Program-made: the position numbers and the translations under genes
Part shown: piece after piece, positions 45,015 to 54,400 of the stretch
How positions within the stretch are numbered: position 1 is the stretch's first letter
Layout of the letters: each line of letters opens with the position of its first letter
The notes under the pieces: model-generated
What the model was told of the DNA's origin: nothing
Seen by the model: only the letters and a program-made list of their open reading frames with translations
Databases searched by the model: none
Source: Nitrospira sp.
Lineage (GTDB): Bacteria > Nitrospirota > Nitrospiria > Nitrospirales > Nitrospiraceae
Direction: 5' to 3'
NCBI GenBank assembly: GCA_022843785.1
Contig: JALHMZ010000009.1
Coordinates: 62,001 to 126,000 of the forward strand
Length of the DNA stretch: 64,000 bases

Positions 45015-46944
45015 CCGTCTTCACATGATCGCCTTCGGAGGCCAGGATGGCTGCCACCGTTCCGTTGATCGGTGTCGGCACGCGGCTTTCCATCTTCATC
45101 GCTTCAACGATCAGGAGAGCATCGCCGGCCTTCACCCGATCTCCCACTGCGACAAGGATTTTGACGACCCGGCCCGGCATGGGCGGCGCCACATCCCCCG
45201 GCTTCGATGGTCTCGGTCGCTTCGGCTTGGCGCTCGTGCGCGTGTCCGGAGCCTCCGGGACGCCGGCAAGAATTTCCTGGATCGGCTCCAGGGAAACCTC
45301 TTCGAGCTTATCGTTGACGCGGATATAGTAAGGTTTGCGACCATCCGTCTTTCGGCCTGAGCCGGACACCTTCACATGGTAGGTTTCGCCGTGGACCGTG
45401 ACGTTGAATTCCACCGGCGCGAGGTGGAGTTCATGGGCGACGGCTGGTCCTTTGGCTGAGACGGATTCCAGCAGCGGGGGAGTCAAGTCGCCTTTCTCAC
45501 GGGCGTCAAAAAACTCTCTCGCGATCGCCGGAAATAGCGCAAAGGAGAGCTGGTCTTCCATCGACGAGGCGGAGGCCGGCAGCTCTTTCTTGTTCGCCGC
45601 AAGCTCCGGCTCAAGCCGGTCCGCGGGCCTTGTCTTGATCGGTTCTTCGTCGCCGATGGCCAGGGCCATGATCTCACCGTCCAGCGGACCCGGGGCGCGA
45701 CCGTACAAGCCGAGGAAATAGTTCTTCGTTTCGGTCGTGACGACTTTGTAGCGCTCCCCGGTCAACACATTGAGCGTGGCCTGTGTGCCGACGATTTGGC
45801 TGGTGGGCGTGACGAGCGGCGGGTAGCCCATTTCTTTCCGAACCCGCGGAACTTCCTCCAGCACTTCTTTCATCCGGTCAAGCGCGTTCTGTTCGGTCAG
45901 CTGTGCGGCGAGGTTGGAGAGCATGCCGCCGGGAATCTGCGACGTGAGAATCTCCGCGTCGACACCGGTAAAATCACTTTCAAACTGACGGTACTTGCGG
46001 CGCACCGTCCGGAAATGCTCGGTGATCGGCAGAAAGGCCGCGAGATCCAGCCCTGTGTCGTAGGGCGTGTTTCGCAGCGACGCAACGAGGGTTTCCGTTG
46101 CCGGATGGGAGGTCCCGCCTGCCAGCGGGGACATCGCGGTGTCGAGCATGTCGAGCCCGCCCAGGATGGCCATCAGCGACGACATGGAGGCCATACCGGA
46201 GGTGTAGTGCGAGTGCAGATGGATCGGAACCTTGACGGCCGCTTTCAGCCGGCGCAGAAGGTGATAGGCATCCAGCGGCGCTAAGAGCCCGGCCATGTCT
46301 TTGATGCAAAGCGTATCTGTGCCCAGGTCTTCCATTCTCTTGGCCAGATCGACGAACCGGTCCAGGCTATGCACAGGACTAACGGTGTAGCTGATCGTGG
46401 CTTCGGCATGTTTGCCGCAGGCTTTTACTTCGCGCACGGCCCGATCCAGATTGCGCACGTCGTTGAGCGCATCGAAGATGCGGAAGACATCGATTCCGTT
46501 TGCAGCCGACCGTTCGATGAATCGCTCCAGCACGTCGTCGGCATAGTGCCGGTAGCCCACCAGGTTTTGCCCCCGGAGCAGCATTTGGAGCTTGGTGTTG
46601 GGCATCGCGGCCCGGAGCGCGCGGAGCCGTTCCCAGGGATCTTCTTTCAAGAACCGCAGGCAGGTATCGAATGTCGCGCCGCCCCACACTTCGAGCGACC
46701 AATAGCCGACTGCGTCAAGTTTCTGCGCGATAGGCAGCATGTCTTCCGTGCGCATGCGCGTGGCCAACAGCGACTGGTGCCCGTCTCGAAGCGCGACGTC
46801 GGTAATCAGCAGCGGTTTGCCGGCTGCGGGTTGGATCGTGAACTCCTCCGAGCGCCCCTTCCTGACGTTCGTTGTTTTGACGGTAGGCGCAGAGGCGGGT
46901 TTCTTCGCCGCCTGTTTTTTTCTCAATGGCCGTTTTGTTGCCAT
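44989..46944 (-). CDS. pycB: Pyruvate carboxylase subunit B (carboxyltransferase with biotin carrier)
   Basis: The 651-residue protein has a basic Ala/Lys-rich N-terminus. A DRE-TIM carboxyltransferase barrel follows (ITDVALRDGHQSLLATRMRTEDML, LEVWGGATFDTCLRFLKEDPWERLR, MLLRGQNLVGYRHY, VPIHLHSHYTSGMA), then a PYC/OADA domain and a C-terminal biotinyl domain with VEAMKMES. It transfers CO2 from biotin to pyruvate to give oxaloacetate. A sodium-pump oxaloacetate decarboxylase alpha chain is the alternative, but the adjacent biotin carboxylase gene favours pyruvate carboxylase. Confidence 0.92.
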   Translation of the reverse strand: MATKRPLRKKQAAKKPASAPTVKTTNVRKGRSEEFTIQPAAGKPLLITDVALRDGHQSLLATRMRTEDMLPIAQKLDAVGYWSLEVWGGATFDTCLRFLKEDPWERLRALRAAMPNTKLQMLLRGQNLVGYRHYADDVLERFIERSAANGIDVFRIFDALNDVRNLDRAVREVKACGKHAEATISYTVSPVHSLDRFVDLAKRMEDLGTDTLCIKDMAGLLAPLDAYHLLRRLKAAVKVPIHLHSHYTSGMASMSSLMAILGGLDMLDTAMSPLAGGTSHPATETLVASLRNTPYDTGLDLAAFLPITEHFRTVRRKYRQFESDFTGVDAEILTSQIPGGMLSNLAAQLTEQNALDRMKEVLEEVPRVRKEMGYPPLVTPTSQIVGTQATLNVLTGERYKVVTTETKNYFLGLYGRAPGPLDGEIMALAIGDEEPIKTRPADRLEPELAANKKELPASASSMEDQLSFALFPAIAREFFDAREKGDLTPPLLESVSAKGPAVAHELHLAPVEFNVTVHGETYHVKVSGSGRKTDGRKPYYIRVNDKLEEVSLEPIQEILAGVPEAPDTRTSAKPKRPRPSKPGDVAPPMPGRVVKILVAVGDRVKAGDALLIVEAMKMESRVPTPINGTVAAILASEGDHVKTDETVIQLE

Positions 46945-46988
46945 GGTGGTTGATATGCCTCGTGTGTGTTCGTAGTAGGGCTGTCCGA

Positions 46989-48407
46989 CTACAGCCCTTC
47001 GTAGGCTGCGATCGCGGCAGAAAGCGCCAAAACCAAATCTTCCGGCTGTTCGAATTCATGGTACCGATAGAGATCCGGATGGGTGTCCAGGTAGGACGTG
47101 TCGAACCGCCCAGCCATAAAATCCGGTTCCTGCATGATCGATTGCATGAAGGGAATCGTCGTTTTGACCCCCCGAAGCACGTATTCTTCAAGCGAGCGCC
47201 GCATGCGGCTCACGGTCTCTTCCCACGTTCGTCCGCGTACCGTCAGTTTGGCCAAGAGGGCGTCGTAATAAGGCGGGATCGTGTAATCCTTATAGACCGC
47301 GCCGTCGATACGGACGCCGATGCCGCCGGGAGAGAGATAGGCCGTGACGGTTCCGGTGCAGGGCATGAAATTGTTTTTCGGGTCTTCCGCATTGATCCGG
47401 CATTGGATCGCGTGCCCTTGCAGGATGACATCCTCCTGTTGGATGTCGAGCGGCTGGCCCGCCGCGATGGAGATCTGATTGCGCACGATATCAATGGCCG
47501 TAATCTGCTCGGTGACCGTATGTTCCACCTGGAGCCGCGGATTCATTTCGATGAAGTAGAACTGTCCGTCCTGATCGAGGAGAAACTCGACGGTTCCGGC
47601 GTTGTCGTAGCGCACGGCTCGGGCGATGGTGATGGCGGCTTGGCCCATCTCCGCCCGCAGTTTCGGCGTCAGGATCAGCGACGGAGCGATTTCGATGAGC
47701 TTCTGATGCCGGCGCTGGATCGAACAATCGCGTTCACCGAGATGGATGATATGGCCGTGTCGGTCTCCCAGAATCTGGAATTCGATATGGTGCGGCCGTT
47801 CGATATATTTTTCGATGAACACGCTGCCGTCGCCGAAGGAGGCCTGGGCTTCCCGCGAGGCGACCTCCATGTTGTCGCGCAATTCGGCATCGGATCGGAC
47901 GACGCGGAGACCGCGTCCGCCGCCCCCGGCGCTGGCCTTGATCATGACCGGGTATCCGGCCTTCTTGGCGAAGGCGAGTGCGTCTTTCACGTCGGTGATG
48001 GCGCCGTCCGTTCCGGGAACGATCGGCACACCGACGGACTCGGCGAGTTCGCGCGCCTTCACCTTGCTGCCCATCAGTGTAATGGCATGGGGAGACGGAC
48101 CGATGAACGTCACACCCGATGCATGACAGAGTTCGGCGAACTCCGCGTTTTCAGAAAGAAATCCATAACCGGGGTGGATGGCGTCGGCGCCGATACGGAC
48201 GGCCAGATCTACGATCTGCCGGCTGTCTAAGAAGCCCTTCACAGGACCGGGACCGACCAGATAGGCTTCGTCGGCCTTCTTGACGTAGATGCCGGTCGAG
48301 TCGGCCTCGGAGTAGATGGCAGCCGTGGCGATATTCAATTCGCGGCATGCGCGGATGATGCGCATGGCGATTTCACCGCGATTGGCGACCAGGATTTTCT
48401 TGAACAT
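46989..48407 (-). CDS. pycA: Pyruvate carboxylase subunit A (biotin carboxylase)
   Basis: The 472-residue ATP-grasp enzyme has KILVANRGEIAMRIIRACREL, KASAGGGGRGLRVV, EKYIERPHHIEFQILGD and EMNPRLQVEHTVTE, as in all biotin carboxylases. Since pycB with its own biotin domain follows 44 bp downstream, it is assigned as the pyruvate carboxylase A subunit; a role in acetyl-CoA carboxylase cannot be excluded. It diverges from the pilus-like genes at 48580. Confidence 0.9.
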   Translation of the reverse strand: MFKKILVANRGEIAMRIIRACRELNIATAAIYSEADSTGIYVKKADEAYLVGPGPVKGFLDSRQIVDLAVRIGADAIHPGYGFLSENAEFAELCHASGVTFIGPSPHAITLMGSKVKARELAESVGVPIVPGTDGAITDVKDALAFAKKAGYPVMIKASAGGGGRGLRVVRSDAELRDNMEVASREAQASFGDGSVFIEKYIERPHHIEFQILGDRHGHIIHLGERDCSIQRRHQKLIEIAPSLILTPKLRAEMGQAAITIARAVRYDNAGTVEFLLDQDGQFYFIEMNPRLQVEHTVTEQITAIDIVRNQISIAAGQPLDIQQEDVILQGHAIQCRINAEDPKNNFMPCTGTVTAYLSPGGIGVRIDGAVYKDYTIPPYYDALLAKLTVRGRTWEETVSRMRRSLEEYVLRGVKTTIPFMQSIMQEPDFMAGRFDTSYLDTHPDLYRYHEFEQPEDLVLALSAAIAAYEGL

Positions 48408-48579
48408 ACGGCTCCCAGCAGAGCAGGAAAAATGAGCGCGTACGCTAACATAGGATCAGGAGTGGTGTCGAGGGATCAAGCCGGCGACAACTTGCTACAG
48501 CCCATTGATGAATACATCGTACGGCCCGGTCAGGAACCCATTTGACTTTTTATCCTTGAGCAGCCGAGCATAGGGGGCC

Positions 48580-49791
48580 ATGCCGACTTTTCATTACAAA
48601 GCGGCCCGCCCCAATGGCACCACGGTCGAAGCCGCGATCGATGGGAGCGATGAACGGGCTGTGCGGGGACAGTTGGAGCGGGACGGACTCATCGTTCTGA
48701 GCCTCCATGGGGAAAGCAAAACGTCTCAAACACTGGGCCGATTCTGGTGGTCTGGGAAAGTTTCGCTGCACGAATTTCTCGTATTCAATCAAGAATTGCT
48801 CGCCATGCTCAAGGCCGGCCTGCCGGTCCTTCAGGTCTGGGATCTGCTTATCGAGCGAGCGGAACAGGCACACTTCCAGGAGACGCTCCGGGCCGTGCGG
48901 GAAGACATTCGAGGCGGCAGCGCGGTGTCCGATGCGATGAGCCGCCATCCCAAGATGTTTTCGGATTTGTATGTGGCTACGATTCGTGCCGGCGAGCAAT
49001 CCGGCAATTTGCCTACAGTGCTCCAGCGCTACGTACACTACCTCAAGCTCATGATCAGCCTGAAGCAAAAGGTGACCAAGGCCTTGGCTTATCCGGCGTT
49101 TCTCGTGATTATTGGGGCAGCGGTTGTCGGCTTTCTCCTCGTGTACGTGATGCCCACGTTCGTGGGTGTGTACGGCGATTCGGCACAATCGCTACCTCCG
49201 GCGACGCTGATGCTTCTGAGTCTGATCGACGTGATTCAAGCGCAGTTTCTTCCGTTGCTGGTGGGGTTCGTGCTTCTGGCCGTCGGCCTGCGGTCCTATC
49301 GTGCGACGACGGAGGGGCGATATACGACCGATCGGCTGTTGTTGCGTCTGCCGGGCCTCGGTCCGATTTTGCTTCACCACAATACCGTGCAATTGACCCA
49401 AACCCTGGCTACAGTCCTGGCGGGCGGCATCCCCCTCGTCAATGCACTTGAGGTGGCGAGCGGGGCCATGTCCAATCGCTTCATCGCCCGCGGGGTGTAT
49501 CAGGCTGTGGGACGAGTGCGAGAGGGGATGACCTTGGCGGCCGCGCTGACTCAGCAGGGTGTGCTCCCCAAGTTGGCCACTGCCATGGTGTCGGTCGGGG
49601 AAGAGACCGGATCGCTGGAAACCATGCTGAAAGATGTCGGGGAATTTTATGAAAACAGCCTCGATCTCAAGCTCACGCAAATGACCACCTGGATTGAACC
49701 AGCGTTGCTCCTCATTATGGGCGTCCTCGTCGGCACGGTCGTTGTCATCATGTATCTGCCGGTCTTTCAAATGGCAGGCACAGTCCAGTAG
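48580..49791 (+). CDS. PilC/GspF-family inner-membrane platform protein
   Basis: The 403-residue protein has two GspF domains (LAMLKAGLPVLQVWDLLIERAEQ and LATVLAGGIPLVNALEVASGAM, each with an E-xSG motif) and three membrane helices. It is a paralogue of the GspF at 12898-14136. It leads a gene set with two pseudopilins, but no assembly ATPase gene lies nearby, so it must borrow one from the T2SS or from a pilus locus outside the window. It should be the assembly platform for the local pseudopilus. Confidence 0.88.
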   Translation: MPTFHYKAARPNGTTVEAAIDGSDERAVRGQLERDGLIVLSLHGESKTSQTLGRFWWSGKVSLHEFLVFNQELLAMLKAGLPVLQVWDLLIERAEQAHFQETLRAVREDIRGGSAVSDAMSRHPKMFSDLYVATIRAGEQSGNLPTVLQRYVHYLKLMISLKQKVTKALAYPAFLVIIGAAVVGFLLVYVMPTFVGVYGDSAQSLPPATLMLLSLIDVIQAQFLPLLVGFVLLAVGLRSYRATTEGRYTTDRLLLRLPGLGPILLHHNTVQLTQTLATVLAGGIPLVNALEVASGAMSNRFIARGVYQAVGRVREGMTLAAALTQQGVLPKLATAMVSVGEETGSLETMLKDVGEFYENSLDLKLTQMTTWIEPALLLIMGVLVGTVVVIMYLPVFQMAGTVQ

Positions 49792-49849
49792 TCAGCAATC
49801 ACTCCATTTCATCCCGATACGTTCTTTTCCTGGTCTCAAGGCACTGACT

Positions 49850-49875
49850 GCATCCCCCTCCCCTGGGGGGATTGC
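49850..49875. promoter_or_regulatory. Inverted-repeat motif A (ATCCCCC ... GGGGGATTG) upstream of pseudopilin gene
   Basis: ATCCCCC (49852-49858) and GGGGGAT (49866-49872) form a perfect seven-base inverted repeat with a short spacer, followed by TGC. It lies ~130 bp before the pseudopilin start. Related motifs precede the RHS gene, the pilin gene and the PilZ-like gene. Confidence 0.5.
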
Positions 49876-50002
49876 ACTCGGCTCATGAAATTGTTCATCG
49901 TGCAGCCAGGGGTGGTTGCCACGCTGGAGCGGGTCATAGGAGACGGCTCAACCGTGAGCTGTGAATGATGGGGAGACGATGCAGTATTGTGAGAAATGAT
50001 CG

Positions 50003-50509
50003 ATGAAAGAGTCTGGTGTAACCCTCATGGAGCTTCTGATTACCCTCACCATTGTGACGATCCTGGCGTCCGTTGCGATGCCGCTCAGCCGGCTGTCGCT
50101 CAAACGAGCGCAGGAACTTGAACTGCGGCAGCAATTGAGGACCATGCGGGCCGCCATCGACACCTTTAAGCTTGAGTGGAATCGCGATGGGGATGTTCTG
50201 CTGGGGCAGGCCTGTGTGAAGAATAAGCTCACCTGCAAAGAGATCGCGAGTCCCTATGGCTATCCGAAGTCGCTTGATCTCCTGTTGGGAATCACGCTCA
50301 CCGGTGAAGAGGCGGCGGTCAGGGGCACCACGACCAAGCGCTATTTGCGGAAGCTTCCCCTCGATCCCCTGACCGGCAAGGCGGATTGGCTCTTCCGATG
50401 TTATAAGGATGTGCCGAACGCATCAAGCTGGTGCGGTGAGGATGTGTATGACGTAATGACGCAAAGCCAGGATCTGGCAGCGGATGGAACGAGGTATCGA
50501 AACTGGTGA
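50003..50509 (+). CDS. GspG-like pseudopilin
   Basis: The 168-residue protein has a five-residue leader (cleavage after KESG), then VTLMELLITLTIVTILASVAMP with Glu at +5. The body is GspG-like with LRQQLRTMRAAIDTFKLEWNRD, LLLGITLTG and a C-terminal LPLDPLTGKADWLFRCYKD. The calcium loop of classical GspG is not obvious. Two of its Cys could form a disulfide. It is the likely main subunit of a small pseudopilus with the next gene. Confidence 0.85.
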   Translation: MKESGVTLMELLITLTIVTILASVAMPLSRLSLKRAQELELRQQLRTMRAAIDTFKLEWNRDGDVLLGQACVKNKLTCKEIASPYGYPKSLDLLLGITLTGEEAAVRGTTTKRYLRKLPLDPLTGKADWLFRCYKDVPNASSWCGEDVYDVMTQSQDLAADGTRYRNW

Positions 50510-50557
50510 GTCAGAAGTCTCGGTTTCAGATAGTTTCTTCGGAGTGAGTGATATCTG

Positions 50558-51109
50558 ATGCATCGCAGCAGCCATCATGCTGTCGGCAACGAACGGGGCG
50601 TGACGTACCTCATGTTGATGGTTTCCATCGTCCTCATCGGCATTGCCATGACCAGTGCGGCCAAGCAATGGAAGGCGATGGTGCAGCGTGAATTGGAAGC
50701 GGACTTGTTGGCCAAAGGCATCGAGATTCAGCAGGCCCTCTCTTTCTATTCCGCGGCGATGAAGGCCGGGAGAGTCATGCCGGGCGAGGTCTACCCTCAG
50801 TCATTGGCGGAGCTCACACGATTACCCAAGCCGTTTTTACGCAAGGTCTATGTGGATCCGGTGGGGCGTGGCGAGTGGGACTATCTTCGAGCGCCGAACG
50901 GCGGCATCATGGGGGTGCGAAGCAAGAGCCGCGCGAAGCCATTTCGCCGTCAGGGGTTTCCCCCGGTTGTGCGGCATTTTGAGGGACGCACGTCCTATCA
51001 CGAGTGGGTCTTCCAACATCCGAATCCATCATCCGTCGGCATTGTGCCACAGGGGACTCCGCATAATCCTGGCGGAGGCACTCCAGGAGGTCGAGCCACG
51101 CAAGGATAG
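50558..51109 (+). CDS. Pseudopilin lacking Glu+5, with proline-rich tail
   Basis: The 183-residue protein has a cleavage-type site (NERG before VTYLMLMVSIVLIGIAMTSAA). Position +5 is Met instead of Glu, as in tip-type minor pseudopilins such as GspK. A long helix (QRELEADLLAKGIEIQQALSFYSAAMKAG) and a domain with KPFLRKVYVDP follow, and the C-terminus is Gly/Pro-rich. It was probably paired with the preceding pseudopilin and placed at the tip, as GspK is, by inference. Confidence 0.75.
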   Translation: MHRSSHHAVGNERGVTYLMLMVSIVLIGIAMTSAAKQWKAMVQRELEADLLAKGIEIQQALSFYSAAMKAGRVMPGEVYPQSLAELTRLPKPFLRKVYVDPVGRGEWDYLRAPNGGIMGVRSKSRAKPFRRQGFPPVVRHFEGRTSYHEWVFQHPNPSSVGIVPQGTPHNPGGGTPGGRATQG

Positions 51110-51228
51110 TCCACCGCGAATCCGTCAGGCCGCCTAGCGCTCACGTTCAGTTTCATAGCCACACCATCCGGGAGTTCATCTTTCCTCACAGGCATCGATA
51201 CGCGTGCGTATCTCGATGACATGTGCCG

Positions 51229-51264
51229 ATCCCCCCAAATGGGTATACCCATTTGTCGGGATTG
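51229..51264. promoter_or_regulatory. Inverted-repeat motif B upstream of the RHS gene
   Basis: ATCCCCCC (51229-51236), then the perfect 20-base palindrome CAAATGGGTATACCCATTTG (51236-51255), then GGGATTG (51258-51264). It lies ~180 bp before the RHS start. It shares CCCATTTG and GGGATTG with the motifs at 58357 and 63373. The gap 51110-51441 contains nothing else that I can interpret. Confidence 0.55.
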
Positions 51265-51441
51265 CGCGGCGTAAAGAAAAGCATAGAGTGCACGGCCATG
51301 TTGGAGCGGCGCTCGTCAATCGTCATGCGTCAATCGACATTCGCAATGAAATTGGTCGCGCCATATGCCATCAGCTGGTGGAAGGCCGTCACCTCACCCC
51401 TGACCATTCACGCCTCACGGCCTGCTGGAAAGGAGCTACCC

Positions 51442-54400
51442 ATGCGTCGTCTGCTGATCTTCGTCCTGGTCCTTGCCATTGGCCATACGCCATTTGCTAC
51501 CAGCCTTTCATTCGCCAAGGAAACAGACGGCGATGTGCCGCTGACGGGGATCAGTGCCTCGTTACAGCCCGATCCCTTCACCGGCATTTTGACGGGCAGC
51601 ATTCCCATCGAGATCCCACCAGGCCGTAACGGGATGCAGCCGAATGTGGTGCTGGCCTATGAGAGTGCGGGTGGCAATGGCTGGGTGGGGATGGGCTGGA
51701 AGTTGGAGATGGGCGCCATCGAACGGCAGACCCGCTGGGGCGTGCTCTACCAGCCCACGACTCAAGAAGAACTTGATGGGAAGGTCTACACCATACGCCT
51801 CGACGGGGTGTCGACGGATCTGGTGCAGGATGCCATCGATCCGTTGCTCTATCACGAAAAGATCAAGGGGAGCTTCCTCCGCATCAAGAAACTGTCGGCT
51901 GATGGGACGACGGGCTGGGAGATTACTGATAAGAAAGGCACGAAGTATAAATTCGGGACCGGCACGACCACACGCATTCAAGGGACCGTCGGGAGCTTGG
52001 GCACGCAGATCTTCAAGTGGTGTCTAGAGCGCGTAGAAGACCGTGATGGCAACTACATGACGATGACCTTTACGGGGGATCAAGGACAGGGCTATCTGAG
52101 TCAGATCGACTACACCGGCAATGGAGCCACGGCTCCGACGAATCAGGTGAAGTTCTATCTGGAAGATCGGACTGACAAGCCAGCGATGTACATCAGTAGC
52201 TTTGCCATCACCACAGCCAAGCGGTTGAAGACGATTGAGGTGAAGGCCAGCGGCGTGTTGGTGTGGGCATACGCGATTCAGTATTCGCAGAGTTCGACAA
52301 GCTCCAACTCTCTCCTGCAGAACATTCAGCAATTCGGCAAAGATGCAGTGCTCAATGGAGCTGGGAGCATCTCTGCTGGGACATCTATTCCGCCCACCAC
52401 GTTTGGATATCAAGGCGGTCCCAGTGGTTTTCAATCACCGCAAAACTGGGGTAGCGCAACGGCACTTGGTGACCCTGTTGATGCCTTCCCCCGGCGGAGC
52501 GGTACAACTGGTGATTTGACCCGCCTGGTCGATATGAATGGCGATGGACGGCTTGACTATGTTGCCCACTATAACTATACGACCGGCCAGTATGGGCTGT
52601 GGGTGTTGCTCAATAACGGGTCAGGATTTAATGCGCCGCAAAACTGGGGCACGGCAACGGCACTCAGCAAATCTGAAAATGGCTTTCCTCGGTGGAGCGG
52701 TACAAGCGGTGATTACACCGGTTTAGTCGATATGAATGGCGATGGGCGGCCCGACTATGTTGCCCACTATAACTATACGACCGGCCAGTATGGGCTGTGG
52801 GTGTTGCTCAACAACGGGTCAGGATTTAATGCGCCGCAAAACTGGGGCACCGCAACGGCACTCGGCGACTCTGTTGATGCCTTCCCCCGGCGGAGCGGTA
52901 CATCTGGCGATTTAACCGGTTTAGTCGATATGAATGGCGATGGGCGGCCCGACTATGTTGCCCACTATAACTATACGACCGGCCAGTATGGGCTGTGGGT
53001 GTTGCTCAATAACGGGTCAGGATTTAATGCGCCGCAAAACTGGGGCACCGCAACGGCACTCGGCCAATCTGAAAATGGCTTTCCTCGGTGGAGCGGTACA
53101 AGCGGTGATTACACCGGTTTAGTCGATATGAATGGCGATGGGCGGCCCGACTATGTTGCCCACTATAACTATACGACCGGCCAGTATGGGCTGTGGGTGT
53201 TGCTCAACAACGGGTCAGGATTTAATGCGCCGCAAAACTGGGGCACGGCTACGGCACTCAGCAAATCTGAAAATGCCTTCCCCCGGTGGAGCGGTACGTC
53301 TGGCGATTACACCGGTTTAGTCGATATGAATGGCGATGGGCGGCCCGACTATGTTGCCCACTATAACTATACGACCGGCCAGTATGGGCTGTGGGTGTTG
53401 CTCAACAACGGGTCAGGATTTAATGCGCCGCAAAACTGGGGCACGGCTACGGCACTCAGCAAATCTGAAAATGGCTTTCCTCGGTGGAGCGGTACAAGCG
53501 GCGATTATACCGGTTTAGTCGATATGAATGACGATGGGCGGCCCGACTATGTTGCCCACTATAACTATACGACCGGCCAGTATGGGCTGTGGGTGTTGCT
53601 CAATAACGGGTCAGGATTTAATGCGCCGCAAAACTGGGGTACGGCAACGGCACTCAGCAAGTCTGAAAATGGCTTTCCTCGGTGGAGCGGTACAAGCGGC
53701 GATTACACCGGTCTGGCCGATATGAATGGCGATGGGCAGCCCGACTATGTTGCCCACTATAACTATACGACCAGCCAGTATGGGCTGTGGGTGCTACCCA
53801 ATACGATAATGGCTCCTGATCTACTGACCAAAGTTGCAAATGGACTTGGTGGATCAACCACGATTCAATATCAGTCCTCGACTACCTATACCAACACACA
53901 ACTCTCATATCCCGTCCAGACGGTCAGTGTCCTGACCACGTGCGACAACTGGAACAGCACGACAAGCATCTGTGCGGGGAACGCCTCGACCACGACTTAC
54001 AGTTATAGTGGTGGCTACCATCACATTGGGGAGCGGGAGTTTCGAGGTTTCAAGACCGTGGCGGTGACGAGCCCCGGGGCCACGGATGCGGATAAGACGG
54101 TGACCACCACCTGGTTTCATCAGGGCAATGAAGTGAATCCGGTGGATACCGAAGACCCTGGTTTGGCGAATGGTTACATGAAGGGCCAGCCCTATCGGGT
54201 CGAGGTGCGGCGTAAGAGCGACAGCCTGCTGTACGCCAAGACCGAGACCACCTATCACACGGATCGCATCGGCGCAGATACCACCGCACCCTGGTTCACG
54301 CCCCCGGCGCAAGTCGACAGCTCAGTCTGCGAGGGTGGCCCCTGTAAGAGCACACGCGTGACGTTTGCCGCGGCGGACTACGATGCCTATGGCAATCTCC

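Noticed and set aside
46926..48230. 434-codon frame opposite pycA
   Set aside because: Antisense shadow of biotin carboxylase with strong GC-rich codon bias.
52429..53814. CRISPR-like array
   Set aside because: Units are 198 bp, contiguous without spacers, and translate in frame as protein repeats.
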